Shown here: positions 1 through 5,934 of the stretch, piece after piece | Numbering within the stretch: position 1 is the stretch's first letter | Layout: each line of letters starts with the position of its first letter | Notes under the pieces: model-generated | Told to the model about the DNA's origin: nothing | Seen by the model: the letters and a program-made list of their open reading frames with translations, nothing else | Database searches by the model: none | Origin: Candidatus Omnitrophota bacterium | GTDB lineage: Bacteria > Omnitrophota > Gorgyraeia > Duberdicusellales > 4484-171 | Direction: 5' to 3' | Length of the DNA: 5,934 bases | Assembly: GCA_028717025.1 (NCBI GenBank) | Contig: JAQUOR010000109.1 | Span: 1-5,934, forward strand | Made by a program: the position numbers and the translations under genes

Positions 1-783
1 AAAGAGGGGCATATAATTCTTAAAAAATATTGCGATGATAAAAATATAAAATTTCTATCCACTCCATTTGATGTCGAATCTTTCAAACTGTTGCTTACAT
101 TGGGAATAGATGTCGTTAAAGTCGCCTCCGGCGACCTGACGAACATTCCTTTTTTAAGAGAATTAGCTGCTGCCCGGCTTCCTATGATTATTTCTACAGG
201 TATGGCGACGCTGGGGGAAATCGAAGAAGCCCTGAATGCAGTTGCGAAAGAAGGAAATAGCAGAATTATATTGCTGCATTGCGTATCGTGGTATCCGGCG
301 CAAATACCGGAGACAAATTTGCGTTATATGAACACATTAAAAAAAGCCTTTGGTTTTCCCGTGGGGTATTCAGACCATACCTTAGGGATCACCATGAGTA
401 TCGCCGCCCGCGCATTAGGTGCCGTTGTTTTAGAAAAACATTTTACGCTTGACGCAAAAAAATTCGGACCCGATCACAACGCTTCTATTGAACCGGAAGA
501 ACTAAGCGCACTTGTGCGTGGGATACGAGAAGTAGAACAGGGACTAGGCTCTTCGAAAAGAGTATTTTCTCAAAAAGAGCTGGGGCAACGAAAAGTGCAC
601 AGACGCAGCATCGTTGTGCGTAAACCCATAAAAGCAGGCGATAGTTTCACTGAGGATAATCTTACGATAAAACGTCCCGGAACCGGCATTAAGCCTAAAC
701 ACTGGGATGAAATAATCAATAAAAAAGCACGCACAAGTCTTGCGCCGGAAGAATTATTGAAATGGTCCGATATAGTACTGTGA
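1..783 (+). CDS. neuB: Nonulosonic (sialic/legionaminic-type) acid synthase NeuB, 5'-truncated by window edge
   Basis: The reading frame is open from base 1 and ends at TGA 781-783, giving 260 visible residues. NeuB proteins usually have about 330-350, so roughly 80-90 N-terminal residues lie off the window. The family condenses phosphoenolpyruvate with a 6-carbon N-acyl sugar in the cytoplasm to make a 9-carbon nonulosonic acid. The visible part shows the TIM-barrel motifs STPFD (20-24), KVASGDLTN (40-48) and STGM (65-68). It also shows the two metal-site histidine motifs GYSDHT (H126) and EKHFT (H147), then GPDHNAS. A C-terminal SAF/antifreeze-like domain follows from RRS (201-203) to the end. 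GYSDHT, LLHC and GPDHxAS match, from memory, NeuB/LegI-type enzymes better than PseI types, which tend to have LSDHT and GPDSAFS. It heads a same-strand run of glycan genes. The family is certain; the exact sugar is not. Confidence 0.93.
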   Translation, partial: KEGHIILKKYCDDKNIKFLSTPFDVESFKLLLTLGIDVVKVASGDLTNIPFLRELAAARLPMIISTGMATLGEIEEALNAVAKEGNSRIILLHCVSWYPAQIPETNLRYMNTLKKAFGFPVGYSDHTLGITMSIAARALGAVVLEKHFTLDAKKFGPDHNASIEPEELSALVRGIREVEQGLGSSKRVFSQKELGQRKVHRRSIVVRKPIKAGDSFTEDNLTIKRPGTGIKPKHWDEIINKKARTSLAPEELLKWSDIVL

Positions 784-835
784 AACGATGATAGGAAGAA
801 TCCCCTGGTTCTTTGGGGAAAGTATGGCATCAAAG

Positions 836-851
836 AAAGGAGTAAGGGAGG
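836..851 (+). promoter_or_regulatory. Double Shine-Dalgarno region deciding the start of the fusion gene
   Basis: Two purine-rich matches stand in series: AAAGGAG at 836-842 and AAGGGAGG at 844-851. The first would serve a TTG at 852 with a 9-base spacer. The second serves the ATG at 864 with a 12-base spacer, somewhat long but acceptable. An in-frame TAA at 843-845 rules out any start further upstream. I prefer ATG 864 because ATG is the better initiator and the protein then opens with a lysine-rich segment before the conserved domain. TTG 852 would add only four residues (MRLN). Confidence 0.6.
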
Positions 852-863
852 TTGAGACTGAAC

Positions 864-2684
864 ATGAAGAACTTAAAAAAGAATAGTACAAAAAAGCGAA
901 TTGTTATAATCGGTGCACGTATTGACGGGCATGCAGGGGTGATATTGGATGTTTTAAACCTCCTTGGCGAATATCAGGTCATCGGATTCATCGATAATAC
1001 TCCCGAATTGCAAAATAAAACGATCAATGGCATTCCGGTGATCGGCTCTACTGATAACTTAGGCTCAATGAAAATGCCGGCCCACTATGCGCATGTCGCT
1101 ATAGGAGATAATGTGGCCCGGGGAGAATTATTTAAGAAATTGGAATCCAGAGGCATTGCTCTTGTAACCATTATTCATCCCAGTGCGATCGTCAGCCCAA
1201 ATTCAAAGATAGAGGAAGGTTGTTTTATCGGGGCTTGCGCGGTTGTTAACAGAGGGGCAGTTGTAGGCGCGGCAAGTATTATAAATACAGGCGCAATCGT
1301 GGAGCACGACAATAAAATCGGGTTCGCAGTTCATTTAGCTCCCGGGGTAAAGACTGCGGGCAGGGTGAGAATCGACGATTTTGCATTTGTCGGTTTAGGT
1401 TCGACGGTATTGCCCGATATTCATATCGGATCGGGCGCGATGATAGGCGCCGGCTCTACGGTGGTCAAGGACGTTACTCCGAAAACAACCGTGTTCGGCT
1501 ATGCCGCTAAAAAATATAATAAAAATATATACATTGATACCAGGTCGGATGTCGATGCAGGAGATAAAGTATACGTAGCCCAGCCGACGCTGCCGGAATA
1601 TCATTTGATCGAGTCAAAATTCAGAGAAATTGCCAGTAGTCTCAGGCTGTCGAACTTCGCGAAATATTCCAGGGAGTTGGAATTGGAAGTCGAGGACCAG
1701 CTCAGCGTCAAAAAAGCTTTAACATTTCCCAATGCGACAACGGCTCTCATGCTTGCGCTCAAGGCGTTGGACTTGACCGGAGAGGTAATCCTTCCGAGCT
1801 TTACATTTTCAGCTACGGGGCATGCGGTGACATGGAACGGATTAACCCCTGTCTTTGCCGATATTGAGCCGGATACGTTCAATATCGACCCTAAGGATGT
1901 AGAAAAAAAGATTACAAAAAAAACCTCAGCAATATTGGCGGTGCATGTATTTGGAAATCCCGCAAACATTACCGCACTTGAGAAGATAGCCAAAAAACAT
2001 AATTTAAAACTGCTCTTTGACTCTGCGCACGCGCTAGGCTCACGATACCATGATCTGCCCGTGGGAGGATTTGGAGACGCAGAATGTTTTTCGCTTTCCG
2101 GGACCAAGGTGATTACGTCTGCCGAAGGCGGGATCATGACTTCGAATAACAAGGAATTTATGGAAAAAATCAGTTTGGGCAGAAATTACGGCGCGTGCGA
2201 TGATTATGATTGTCAATATATGGGCTTGAACGGAAAAATGTCCGAGTTCCATGCCGCTATCGCGCTTGAGAGTTTTTCTTTGCTGGAACGTTTTGTTGTC
2301 CAAAGGAATAAACTGGCGAATTTGTACAGGGAGAGACTTACGACGATTCCGGGAATTTCTTTCCAGCGGATCAATGAACATTGCGTCAGTACCTATAAAG
2401 ATTTTGCCATTATTGTCGATAAGGAAAAATTCGGCATGGACAGGGACTCTTTAATTAAAAAGCTTAACGAGGAAAGCATTTTTCCGAAAAGATACTTTTA
2501 CCCGCTCGTACACACCATGAAAGCGTATGCAACAATAGAGAAAAGGGCCCAGGGCCTCAAAAATTCTGAATTTGTCGCAAACAACATCATATGCTTGCCT
2601 ATTTTCTCTCATATGAAAGTAGACACATTAGAGAAAATATGCTACGCCATTAATCGGATTTGGATTGCTCACAAAGAACAATAG
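864..2684 (+). CDS. Fused PglD/NeuD-type sugar acyltransferase and DegT/DnrJ/EryC1/StrS sugar aminotransferase
   Basis: This 606-residue protein joins two enzymes usually encoded separately. Residues about 12-75 form the PglD-type N-terminal nucleotide-sugar-binding fold (IIGARIDGHAG). Residues about 105-212 are left-handed beta-helix hexapeptide repeats. H148 in VEHD sits where PglD has its catalytic histidine. Residues about 238-604 are a complete fold-type I PLP aminotransferase, with the pyridine-contacting aspartate D386 in FDSAH, the probable Schiff-base lysine K415 in SGTKV, then EGG, and GLNGKMSEFHAA downstream. In the known VioA/VioB and PglE/PglD pairs the aminotransferase makes a 4-amino sugar nucleotide that the acyltransferase then N-acetylates, so the fusion probably performs two successive steps. 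The aminotransferase half resembles VioA/FdtB-like dTDP-sugar enzymes, but the neighbouring pseB suggests a UDP-sugar substrate. Both catalytic centres appear intact. The stop is TAG 2682-2684. Domain calls are firm; substrate is inferred. Confidence 0.92.
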   Translation: MKNLKKNSTKKRIVIIGARIDGHAGVILDVLNLLGEYQVIGFIDNTPELQNKTINGIPVIGSTDNLGSMKMPAHYAHVAIGDNVARGELFKKLESRGIALVTIIHPSAIVSPNSKIEEGCFIGACAVVNRGAVVGAASIINTGAIVEHDNKIGFAVHLAPGVKTAGRVRIDDFAFVGLGSTVLPDIHIGSGAMIGAGSTVVKDVTPKTTVFGYAAKKYNKNIYIDTRSDVDAGDKVYVAQPTLPEYHLIESKFREIASSLRLSNFAKYSRELELEVEDQLSVKKALTFPNATTALMLALKALDLTGEVILPSFTFSATGHAVTWNGLTPVFADIEPDTFNIDPKDVEKKITKKTSAILAVHVFGNPANITALEKIAKKHNLKLLFDSAHALGSRYHDLPVGGFGDAECFSLSGTKVITSAEGGIMTSNNKEFMEKISLGRNYGACDDYDCQYMGLNGKMSEFHAAIALESFSLLERFVVQRNKLANLYRERLTTIPGISFQRINEHCVSTYKDFAIIVDKEKFGMDRDSLIKKLNEESIFPKRYFYPLVHTMKAYATIEKRAQGLKNSEFVANNIICLPIFSHMKVDTLEKICYAINRIWIAHKEQ

Positions 2685-2819
2685 ATCGGCAAAGGGATAA
2701 TGAGGAGTATGGCTATGCCTTTACGATTTTAAGACAGTTGCATGATAAAAACGCTTATGCGTAAAAAGATACGCCTCTTATTACTTTGGCTGTAAGGCAC
2801 CTTAAAAGATAGGTTTGAA

Positions 2820-4292
2820 ATGGGAAGAAAAATACTATTAATCCGCCCCGAGAATATTTTTGACTACAATAATTATCCGCCTCTTAATTTAATCAGTCTC
2901 GCCACGGTACTTAAATCAAAAAAGTACGAAGTAAAAATTATCAATTGCGCTTCAGAAACAAACCCTCTCGAAACGATTGCCAAAGAACTTAACGATACAC
3001 TTTTCGTGGGGATAACAATGTTGACCTCGGAAGTTCCTGACGCCTACCGCATTATGAAATTTGTTAAAGAGAAGTCTCGCGTACCTGTCGTGGTGGGAGG
3101 GTGGCACTGTACGTTGTTCCCGGAGCAAATGGCGGAATGCGAATATATCGATTATGTGATTACCGGAGAAGGCGAAGAGCACATTCTGACAATCGCGGAC
3201 GCAATAGCCAACCAGATTTCTTTGCCTGATAAAATACTTTCCAGAAAAATTCTCAACATGGAGACTTTTCCCGAGCCGGATTATGCTACCTATGAAGGCC
3301 TGGAGAGTTTCATCAATAATTTTCTTACCGATAAACTGGCAGAATACGTCAAAAAGCCCATGCGATGGCTACCGTACGAGAGCAGCCGCGGGTGTCCTTC
3401 GCAGTGTACGTTTTGTATTAATGTCGTTACCAATAATACGCATTATCGTAAAAAAAGTGCCGAAAAAGTAGTCAATGAGATCGAGCGGATAGTCAATACG
3501 CACCGGCTTACGCATGTAAAAATCATCGATGATAATTTTTTTGTAGATATCAACCGGGTGCGTCAGATATGCGAAGGGCTCGTCAAGCGAAACGTTAATT
3601 TTACCTGGGATGCCGAATGCCGTTGCGATTATTTTAAAAGCTCGATGATCAATGATGAATTGCTGGCGTTGGCAAAAAAGTCCGGTCTGGTTCAGCTTAC
3701 CATAGGTATTGAGTCAGGGTCATTAAAGACCCTTGCCATAATGAAGAAGGGTATAACGCCCGAACAGGCAGAATTTGCGGTAAAAAAATGTAATGATTAC
3801 GGTATTGTGACGCGCCCTTCTTTTATTGTCGAGATTCCCGGAGAGACGATGGAAGATATCAAAAAAACGATTACATTTGTTAAGCACTTGAGAAAATACC
3901 CTTATTTTACCTGCGGCGTTCAAACTTTCCGTCCTTATCCAAAATGTGAATTGACCCAGCAGCTGGTTAAGGATGGAAAATTCAGTGAGCCCCAAAAGCT
4001 TACGGAATGGATGGACCACGATGTGGTAAAGACGTTTACCTCGGCGCAGTATATCCGGCCCTGGCAGGTCAATGGCAAATATTCCGAAATCGCAGCGTAT
4101 TATCTGACTATGGAATCCGGGGTAAGCTTGGGGAGGCATATGATGCGTACCGCACTTGATAGATTCAAATTGAAATGTTTCATCACTATCGCAAAAATCC
4201 GTAATAGATTTAATTTTTACCTATTTCCGGTGGACCGGGTTTTATATACCAGGTTTTTCAGAAGTTTTTATAACAAAACAAAAGCGAGATAA
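2820..4292 (+). CDS. Radical SAM protein with N-terminal cobalamin-binding-type domain
   Basis: This is a 490-residue protein. Residues about 1-130 look like the B12-binding fold of BchE-like (class B) radical SAM enzymes: PPLNLISLATVLK near the start, GGWHCTLFPEQ (H96) and YVITGEGEEH (E117, E119). I do not see the classical DxHxxG motif; many radical SAM B12 proteins lack it. The radical SAM core follows at about 185-400. It has the [4Fe-4S] cluster motif CPSQCTFC (C192, C196, C199), GIESGS (296-301), part of the probable SAM-binding region, and PSFIVEIPGET. The last 90 residues are basic and aromatic, with no clear membrane span. The family includes methyltransferases and ring-forming or rearranging enzymes acting on unactivated carbons. 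The position between sugar-nucleotide genes suggests a sugar, lipid carrier or glycan as substrate, but the reaction cannot be read from sequence. The ATG at 2820 has only a weak Shine-Dalgarno (AAGATAGG). The next gene starts 25 bases after its stop. Confidence 0.9.
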   Translation: MGRKILLIRPENIFDYNNYPPLNLISLATVLKSKKYEVKIINCASETNPLETIAKELNDTLFVGITMLTSEVPDAYRIMKFVKEKSRVPVVVGGWHCTLFPEQMAECEYIDYVITGEGEEHILTIADAIANQISLPDKILSRKILNMETFPEPDYATYEGLESFINNFLTDKLAEYVKKPMRWLPYESSRGCPSQCTFCINVVTNNTHYRKKSAEKVVNEIERIVNTHRLTHVKIIDDNFFVDINRVRQICEGLVKRNVNFTWDAECRCDYFKSSMINDELLALAKKSGLVQLTIGIESGSLKTLAIMKKGITPEQAEFAVKKCNDYGIVTRPSFIVEIPGETMEDIKKTITFVKHLRKYPYFTCGVQTFRPYPKCELTQQLVKDGKFSEPQKLTEWMDHDVVKTFTSAQYIRPWQVNGKYSEIAAYYLTMESGVSLGRHMMRTALDRFKLKCFITIAKIRNRFNFYLFPVDRVLYTRFFRSFYNKTKAR

Positions 4293-4306
4293 GCAGTTAT
4301 TTTTAT

Positions 4307-4313
4307 GGAGGGA
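4307..4313 (+). promoter_or_regulatory. Shine-Dalgarno sequence of the cytidylyltransferase gene
   Basis: GGAGGGA stands five bases before the ATG at 4318, inside the 25-base gap after the radical SAM gene. It is a strong site and fixes the start that gives the conserved N-terminal nucleotide-binding loop. The short gap leaves little room for a separate promoter, so the two genes are probably cotranscribed. Confidence 0.75.
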
Positions 4314-4317
4314 TTTT

Positions 4318-5196
4318 ATGGCTAAAGTAATCGGCGCAATAACGGCACGGATAGCTTCGAAAAGATTACCGGGAAAGATAATGAAAAAAATTGCCGGTAA
4401 AACCATGTTCGAGCATCACGTGGAGCGTATGAAAGCTATCCAGGGTATTGACGGGGTTTTCCTGGCAACTTCAGAAAATCCTCTCAATAAGGAGCTCATC
4501 AAAGAAGCCGAACGTCTCGGGTGTGGGTGGTACGCCGGGGCCGAGCAGGATGTAATCGAACGCCACGTTGAGCTTTGTAAGCGCGAGAAAGCAGACGCAG
4601 TTATCCGCGTGCCATGCGATTCTCCTTTGTTTGATATTGAAAGCTGCGCACGTTTTATAAAGGAATTCAAGAAGGAATATAGGGATTACATGTATGTTTC
4701 CAACATGACGATGATCCAGGGAACCGTTAAGGAATTGATTTCGTATCAGGCTCTTTGCCGGATACACAAAGTTTCCCGTGGACCGGCAGTGTCCTTGTAT
4801 ATCATTGAGAACATGGAGAAATTCAATACTCTGGGGTTTACCGTGGATGCTGATCTTTCCCGTCCGGAATATCGCTTGACCGTCGATTATCAGCTCGATT
4901 TCGAACTGATGTGCAAAATTTACGACGCGCTCTATAAAGGAAAGCCGCTGTCCCTGCGCGACGTCTATGTATGGCTTGATGATAATCCTCAGATCGCAAT
5001 GATGAATAAGGATGTAGCGGTCAGCGGTATAAATCAATACATCGGCAATATGATGGATAAACAGTTGTATTCTATCGTGATGCGCGGAAAAAATTATCAA
5101 GTTCTTGATGAAAAAAAGATGCCTGTCCCTTCAGGCAAGTTTTTAAAAAAGGTACTTGAATTTTTCCCGGAATTACGAAAGACCGGGAAAATTTGA
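4318..5196 (+). CDS. spsF: SpsF-family cytidylyltransferase (CMP-nonulosonic acid activation candidate)
   Basis: This 292-residue protein belongs to the SpsF/KdsB/NeuA nucleotidyltransferase group, which transfers CMP from CTP to an acidic sugar. The N-terminal CTP-binding loop is clear: ITARIASKRLPGK (8-20), with R11, S14, R16, P18 and K20. VPCDSPLFD (98-106) carries the likely metal aspartate D101, and RLTVDYQLDFEL (186-197) matches the SpsF-type late motif with D190. GAEQDVIERH (74-83) matches the family's G-E-D-V-x-R segment. Residues from about 230 to 292 run past the recognisable core and end in a lysine-rich tail; I cannot assign this part. With neuB in the same run, the natural job is making the CMP-activated nonulosonic acid for a glycosyltransferase. 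SpsF relatives also occur in spore-coat and other glycan loci, so the exact sugar is uncertain. The end of the gene lies in a strong inverted repeat. Confidence 0.88.
   Translation: MAKVIGAITARIASKRLPGKIMKKIAGKTMFEHHVERMKAIQGIDGVFLATSENPLNKELIKEAERLGCGWYAGAEQDVIERHVELCKREKADAVIRVPCDSPLFDIESCARFIKEFKKEYRDYMYVSNMTMIQGTVKELISYQALCRIHKVSRGPAVSLYIIENMEKFNTLGFTVDADLSRPEYRLTVDYQLDFELMCKIYDALYKGKPLSLRDVYVWLDDNPQIAMMNKDVAVSGINQYIGNMMDKQLYSIVMRGKNYQVLDEKKMPVPSGKFLKKVLEFFPELRKTGKI
5162..5191 (+). repeat. Inverted repeat (9-bp stem) running up to the stop codon of the spsF-like gene
   Basis: TTTTCCCGG at 5162-5170 pairs perfectly with CCGGGAAAA at 5183-5191 around a 12-base loop. After one T/T mismatch two further pairs (5159-5160 with 5193-5194) touch the TGA stop at 5194-5196. 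Only three T bases follow the stem, so it is not a clear intrinsic terminator. It could be a weak terminator, an attenuator that lowers pseB expression, or an mRNA-stabilising 3' stem. It may also be a chance product of codons for FFPELRKTGK. The pairing itself is directly visible; the function is open. Confidence 0.5.
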
Positions 5197-5218
5197 TGTA
5201 AGCGACTCTCGTACATCC

Positions 5219-5249
5219 AGTGCCGGGGTATTCATAAAAACGCGGCACT
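5219..5249 (+). repeat. Inverted repeat (7-bp stem) just upstream of the pseB ribosome binding site
   Basis: AGTGCCG at 5219-5225 pairs with CGGCACT at 5243-5249 around an AT-rich 17-base loop. The right arm ends four bases before the AAGGAGG of pseB. No T-run follows on this strand, so it is not an intrinsic terminator. As RNA it could hold the ribosome site in an open, single-stranded position or mark a processing site. As DNA it could be an operator. No partner is visible. Confidence 0.45.
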
Positions 5250-5252
5250 AAA

Positions 5253-5261
5253 AAGGAGGAG
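5253..5261 (+). promoter_or_regulatory. Strong Shine-Dalgarno sequence deciding the GTG start of pseB
   Basis: AAGGAGGAG is close to a perfect anti-16S match. The AAGGAGG core ends eight bases before GTG 5268-5270. The in-frame TAA at 5235-5237 closes the frame upstream and no ATG lies between it and 5268. The first internal ATG comes after the Rossmann nucleotide motif, so GTG is the only sensible start. Confidence 0.85.
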
Positions 5262-5267
5262 AATAAC

Positions 5268-5934
5268 GTGAAGAACATATTTAACGGCAAAACAATTCTT
5301 ATTACCGGCGGAACGGGTTCGTTCGGGAAAAAATTTACCGAGACTCTATTAACTGACTATAAACCGAAAAAACTCATAATTTTCAGCCGCGATGAAATGA
5401 AACAGTATGAGATGAGCCAGCAGTTCAATCAGGAAAATATCCGCTATTTTATAGGAGATGTGCGTGATCCCGAACGGCTGCATCGTGCATTTTCCGGAGT
5501 GGACATCATCGTGCACGCGGCAGCGCTTAAAATCGTTCCCAGTGCGGAATACAACCCTTTTGAAGTTGTCAAAACGAATGTTATCGGAGCAGAGAACGTT
5601 ATTAATGTCGCAATAGATAATAATGTTAAGAAAGTGATTGCGCTCAGTACGGATAAAGCCGCCAATCCCGTCAATCTTTACGGCGCCACGAAACTTTGCG
5701 CCGAAAAGATGTTTACTGCCGCTAACAACTATTCTCCCAATGGAACGCAGTTTAGCGTTGTGCGTTATGGTAATGTATTCGGCTCCCGGGGCAGTGTGGT
5801 GCCATTTTTTAAAGAATGCAGGGAAAAAGGCGTGGTCCCCATAACCGACGAGCGCATGACGCGATTCTGGATAACGCTTGACCAGGGAGTTAAATTTGTG
5901 CTTGAAAGCTTAAACGATATGAGCGGTGGTGAGA
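5268..5934 (+). CDS. pseB: UDP-N-acetylglucosamine 4,6-dehydratase PseB-type (3' end beyond the window)
   Basis: The frame is open from GTG 5268 to the right edge, giving 222 residues of a family of about 330-345. This short-chain dehydrogenase/reductase-type enzyme makes a 4-keto-6-deoxy sugar from UDP-GlcNAc, the first step toward pseudaminic acid; the PseB/FlaA1 subfamily also inverts C5. The Rossmann motif TGGTGSFG is at 13-20. SRDEMKQYEM and YFIGDVRD match PseB closely. The catalytic set is STDKA (D129, K130) and YGATK (Y138, K142), with the same internal spacing as the catalytic D132, K133, Y141 of H. pylori FlaA1, shifted by three. RYGNVFGSRGSVVPFF and ITDERMTRFWITL follow. One oddity is isoleucine (I89) in AALKIVP, where relatives usually have H or Q. 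The LegB/PglF types are longer or lack this sequence style, so I favour PseB. It probably supplies the fusion aminotransferase encoded upstream. Confidence 0.93.
   Translation, partial: MKNIFNGKTILITGGTGSFGKKFTETLLTDYKPKKLIIFSRDEMKQYEMSQQFNQENIRYFIGDVRDPERLHRAFSGVDIIVHAAALKIVPSAEYNPFEVVKTNVIGAENVINVAIDNNVKKVIALSTDKAANPVNLYGATKLCAEKMFTAANNYSPNGTQFSVVRYGNVFGSRGSVVPFFKECREKGVVPITDERMTRFWITLDQGVKFVLESLNDMSGGE

Noticed and set aside
91..783. TTG at 91 as the start of the neuB gene
   Set aside because: The frame is open back to base 1 and the upstream residues (FLSTPFDVESFKLL) are conserved NeuB sequence, so the gene starts outside the window.
801..819. TCCCC / GGGGA hairpin between neuB and the fusion gene as a terminator
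   Set aside because: The stem has only five pairs with a nine-base loop and no T-run follows. The two genes look cotranscribed.
1601..2152. Minus-strand open frame of 183 codons under the aminotransferase domain
   Set aside because: It lies opposite conserved catalytic motifs on the + strand and has no family features.
864..2684. Two separate genes joined by a sequencing error
   Set aside because: A single frame runs through both domains with a plausible linker (about residues 213-237), no stop, and no internal ribosome site with a start codon at the junction that I can see. A true fusion is the simpler reading, though reads would settle it.
2654..2735. Short open frame across the end of the fusion gene into the spacer (reads ...YGYAFTILRQLHDKNAYA)
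   Set aside because: It looks faintly protein-like but is under 30 codons, has only a TTG start inside the upstream gene and no ribosome site. I cannot support it as a gene or a remnant.
2751..2762. ACGC-TTAT-GCGT inverted repeat
   Set aside because: A four-pair stem is expected by chance in a spacer of this size, and it has no T-run or second copy.
4471..5100. Minus-strand open frame of 209 codons under the spsF-like gene
   Set aside because: The + strand has a clearly conserved enzyme here. The reverse translation shows no recognisable motif and no ribosome site; it is a shadow.

Overview
The window is a stretch of a bacterial surface-glycan locus, with every gene on the + strand. It holds five protein genes. 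The first is cut by the left edge and the last by the right edge. In order they are: a NeuB-family nonulosonic acid synthase; a two-domain protein joining a PglD/NeuD-type sugar acyltransferase to a DegT-type sugar aminotransferase; a cobalamin-binding-type radical SAM protein; an SpsF-family cytidylyltransferase; and a PseB-type UDP-N-acetylglucosamine 4,6-dehydratase. I see no RNA genes, transposons, CRISPR arrays or phage genes. No gene-free stretch exceeds about 135 bases.

Layout: 1-783 neuB (C-terminal 260 residues); 784-863 spacer with the ribosome binding site of the fusion gene; 864-2684 acyltransferase-aminotransferase; 2685-2819 the longest spacer; 2820-4292 radical SAM protein; 25-base gap; 4318-5196 spsF-like gene; 71-base gap with an inverted repeat and a strong Shine-Dalgarno sequence; 5268 to the edge, pseB starting at GTG. 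The common strand and short gaps suggest one transcription unit. A break is possible only at the 135-base gap.

Taken together, the genes fit most of a route to a CMP-activated nonulosonic acid (the sialic, legionaminic and pseudaminic acid class). The route would run: dehydration and 4-keto formation on UDP-GlcNAc (pseB), 4-amination and N-acylation (the fusion protein), condensation with phosphoenolpyruvate (neuB), and CMP transfer (spsF-like). The UDP-releasing hydrolase (PseG/LegG type) or epimerase, the glycosyltransferases and the export machinery are not in the window and would have to lie outside it. The radical SAM protein has no place in the standard routes and may add an unusual modification. 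Two details do not fit a textbook pathway. The synthase carries NeuB/LegI-type rather than PseI-type motifs although the dehydratase is PseB-type. The aminotransferase domain resembles the VioA/FdtB-like enzymes of dTDP-amino sugars.

Organism: Shine-Dalgarno sequences are strong, base composition is moderate, a GTG start is used, and the locus contains a cobalamin-type radical SAM enzyme. This suggests an uncultured, probably anaerobic, Gram-negative-type bacterium such as Omnitrophota or Desulfobacterota. That is a guess from style; the sequence does not prove a lineage.
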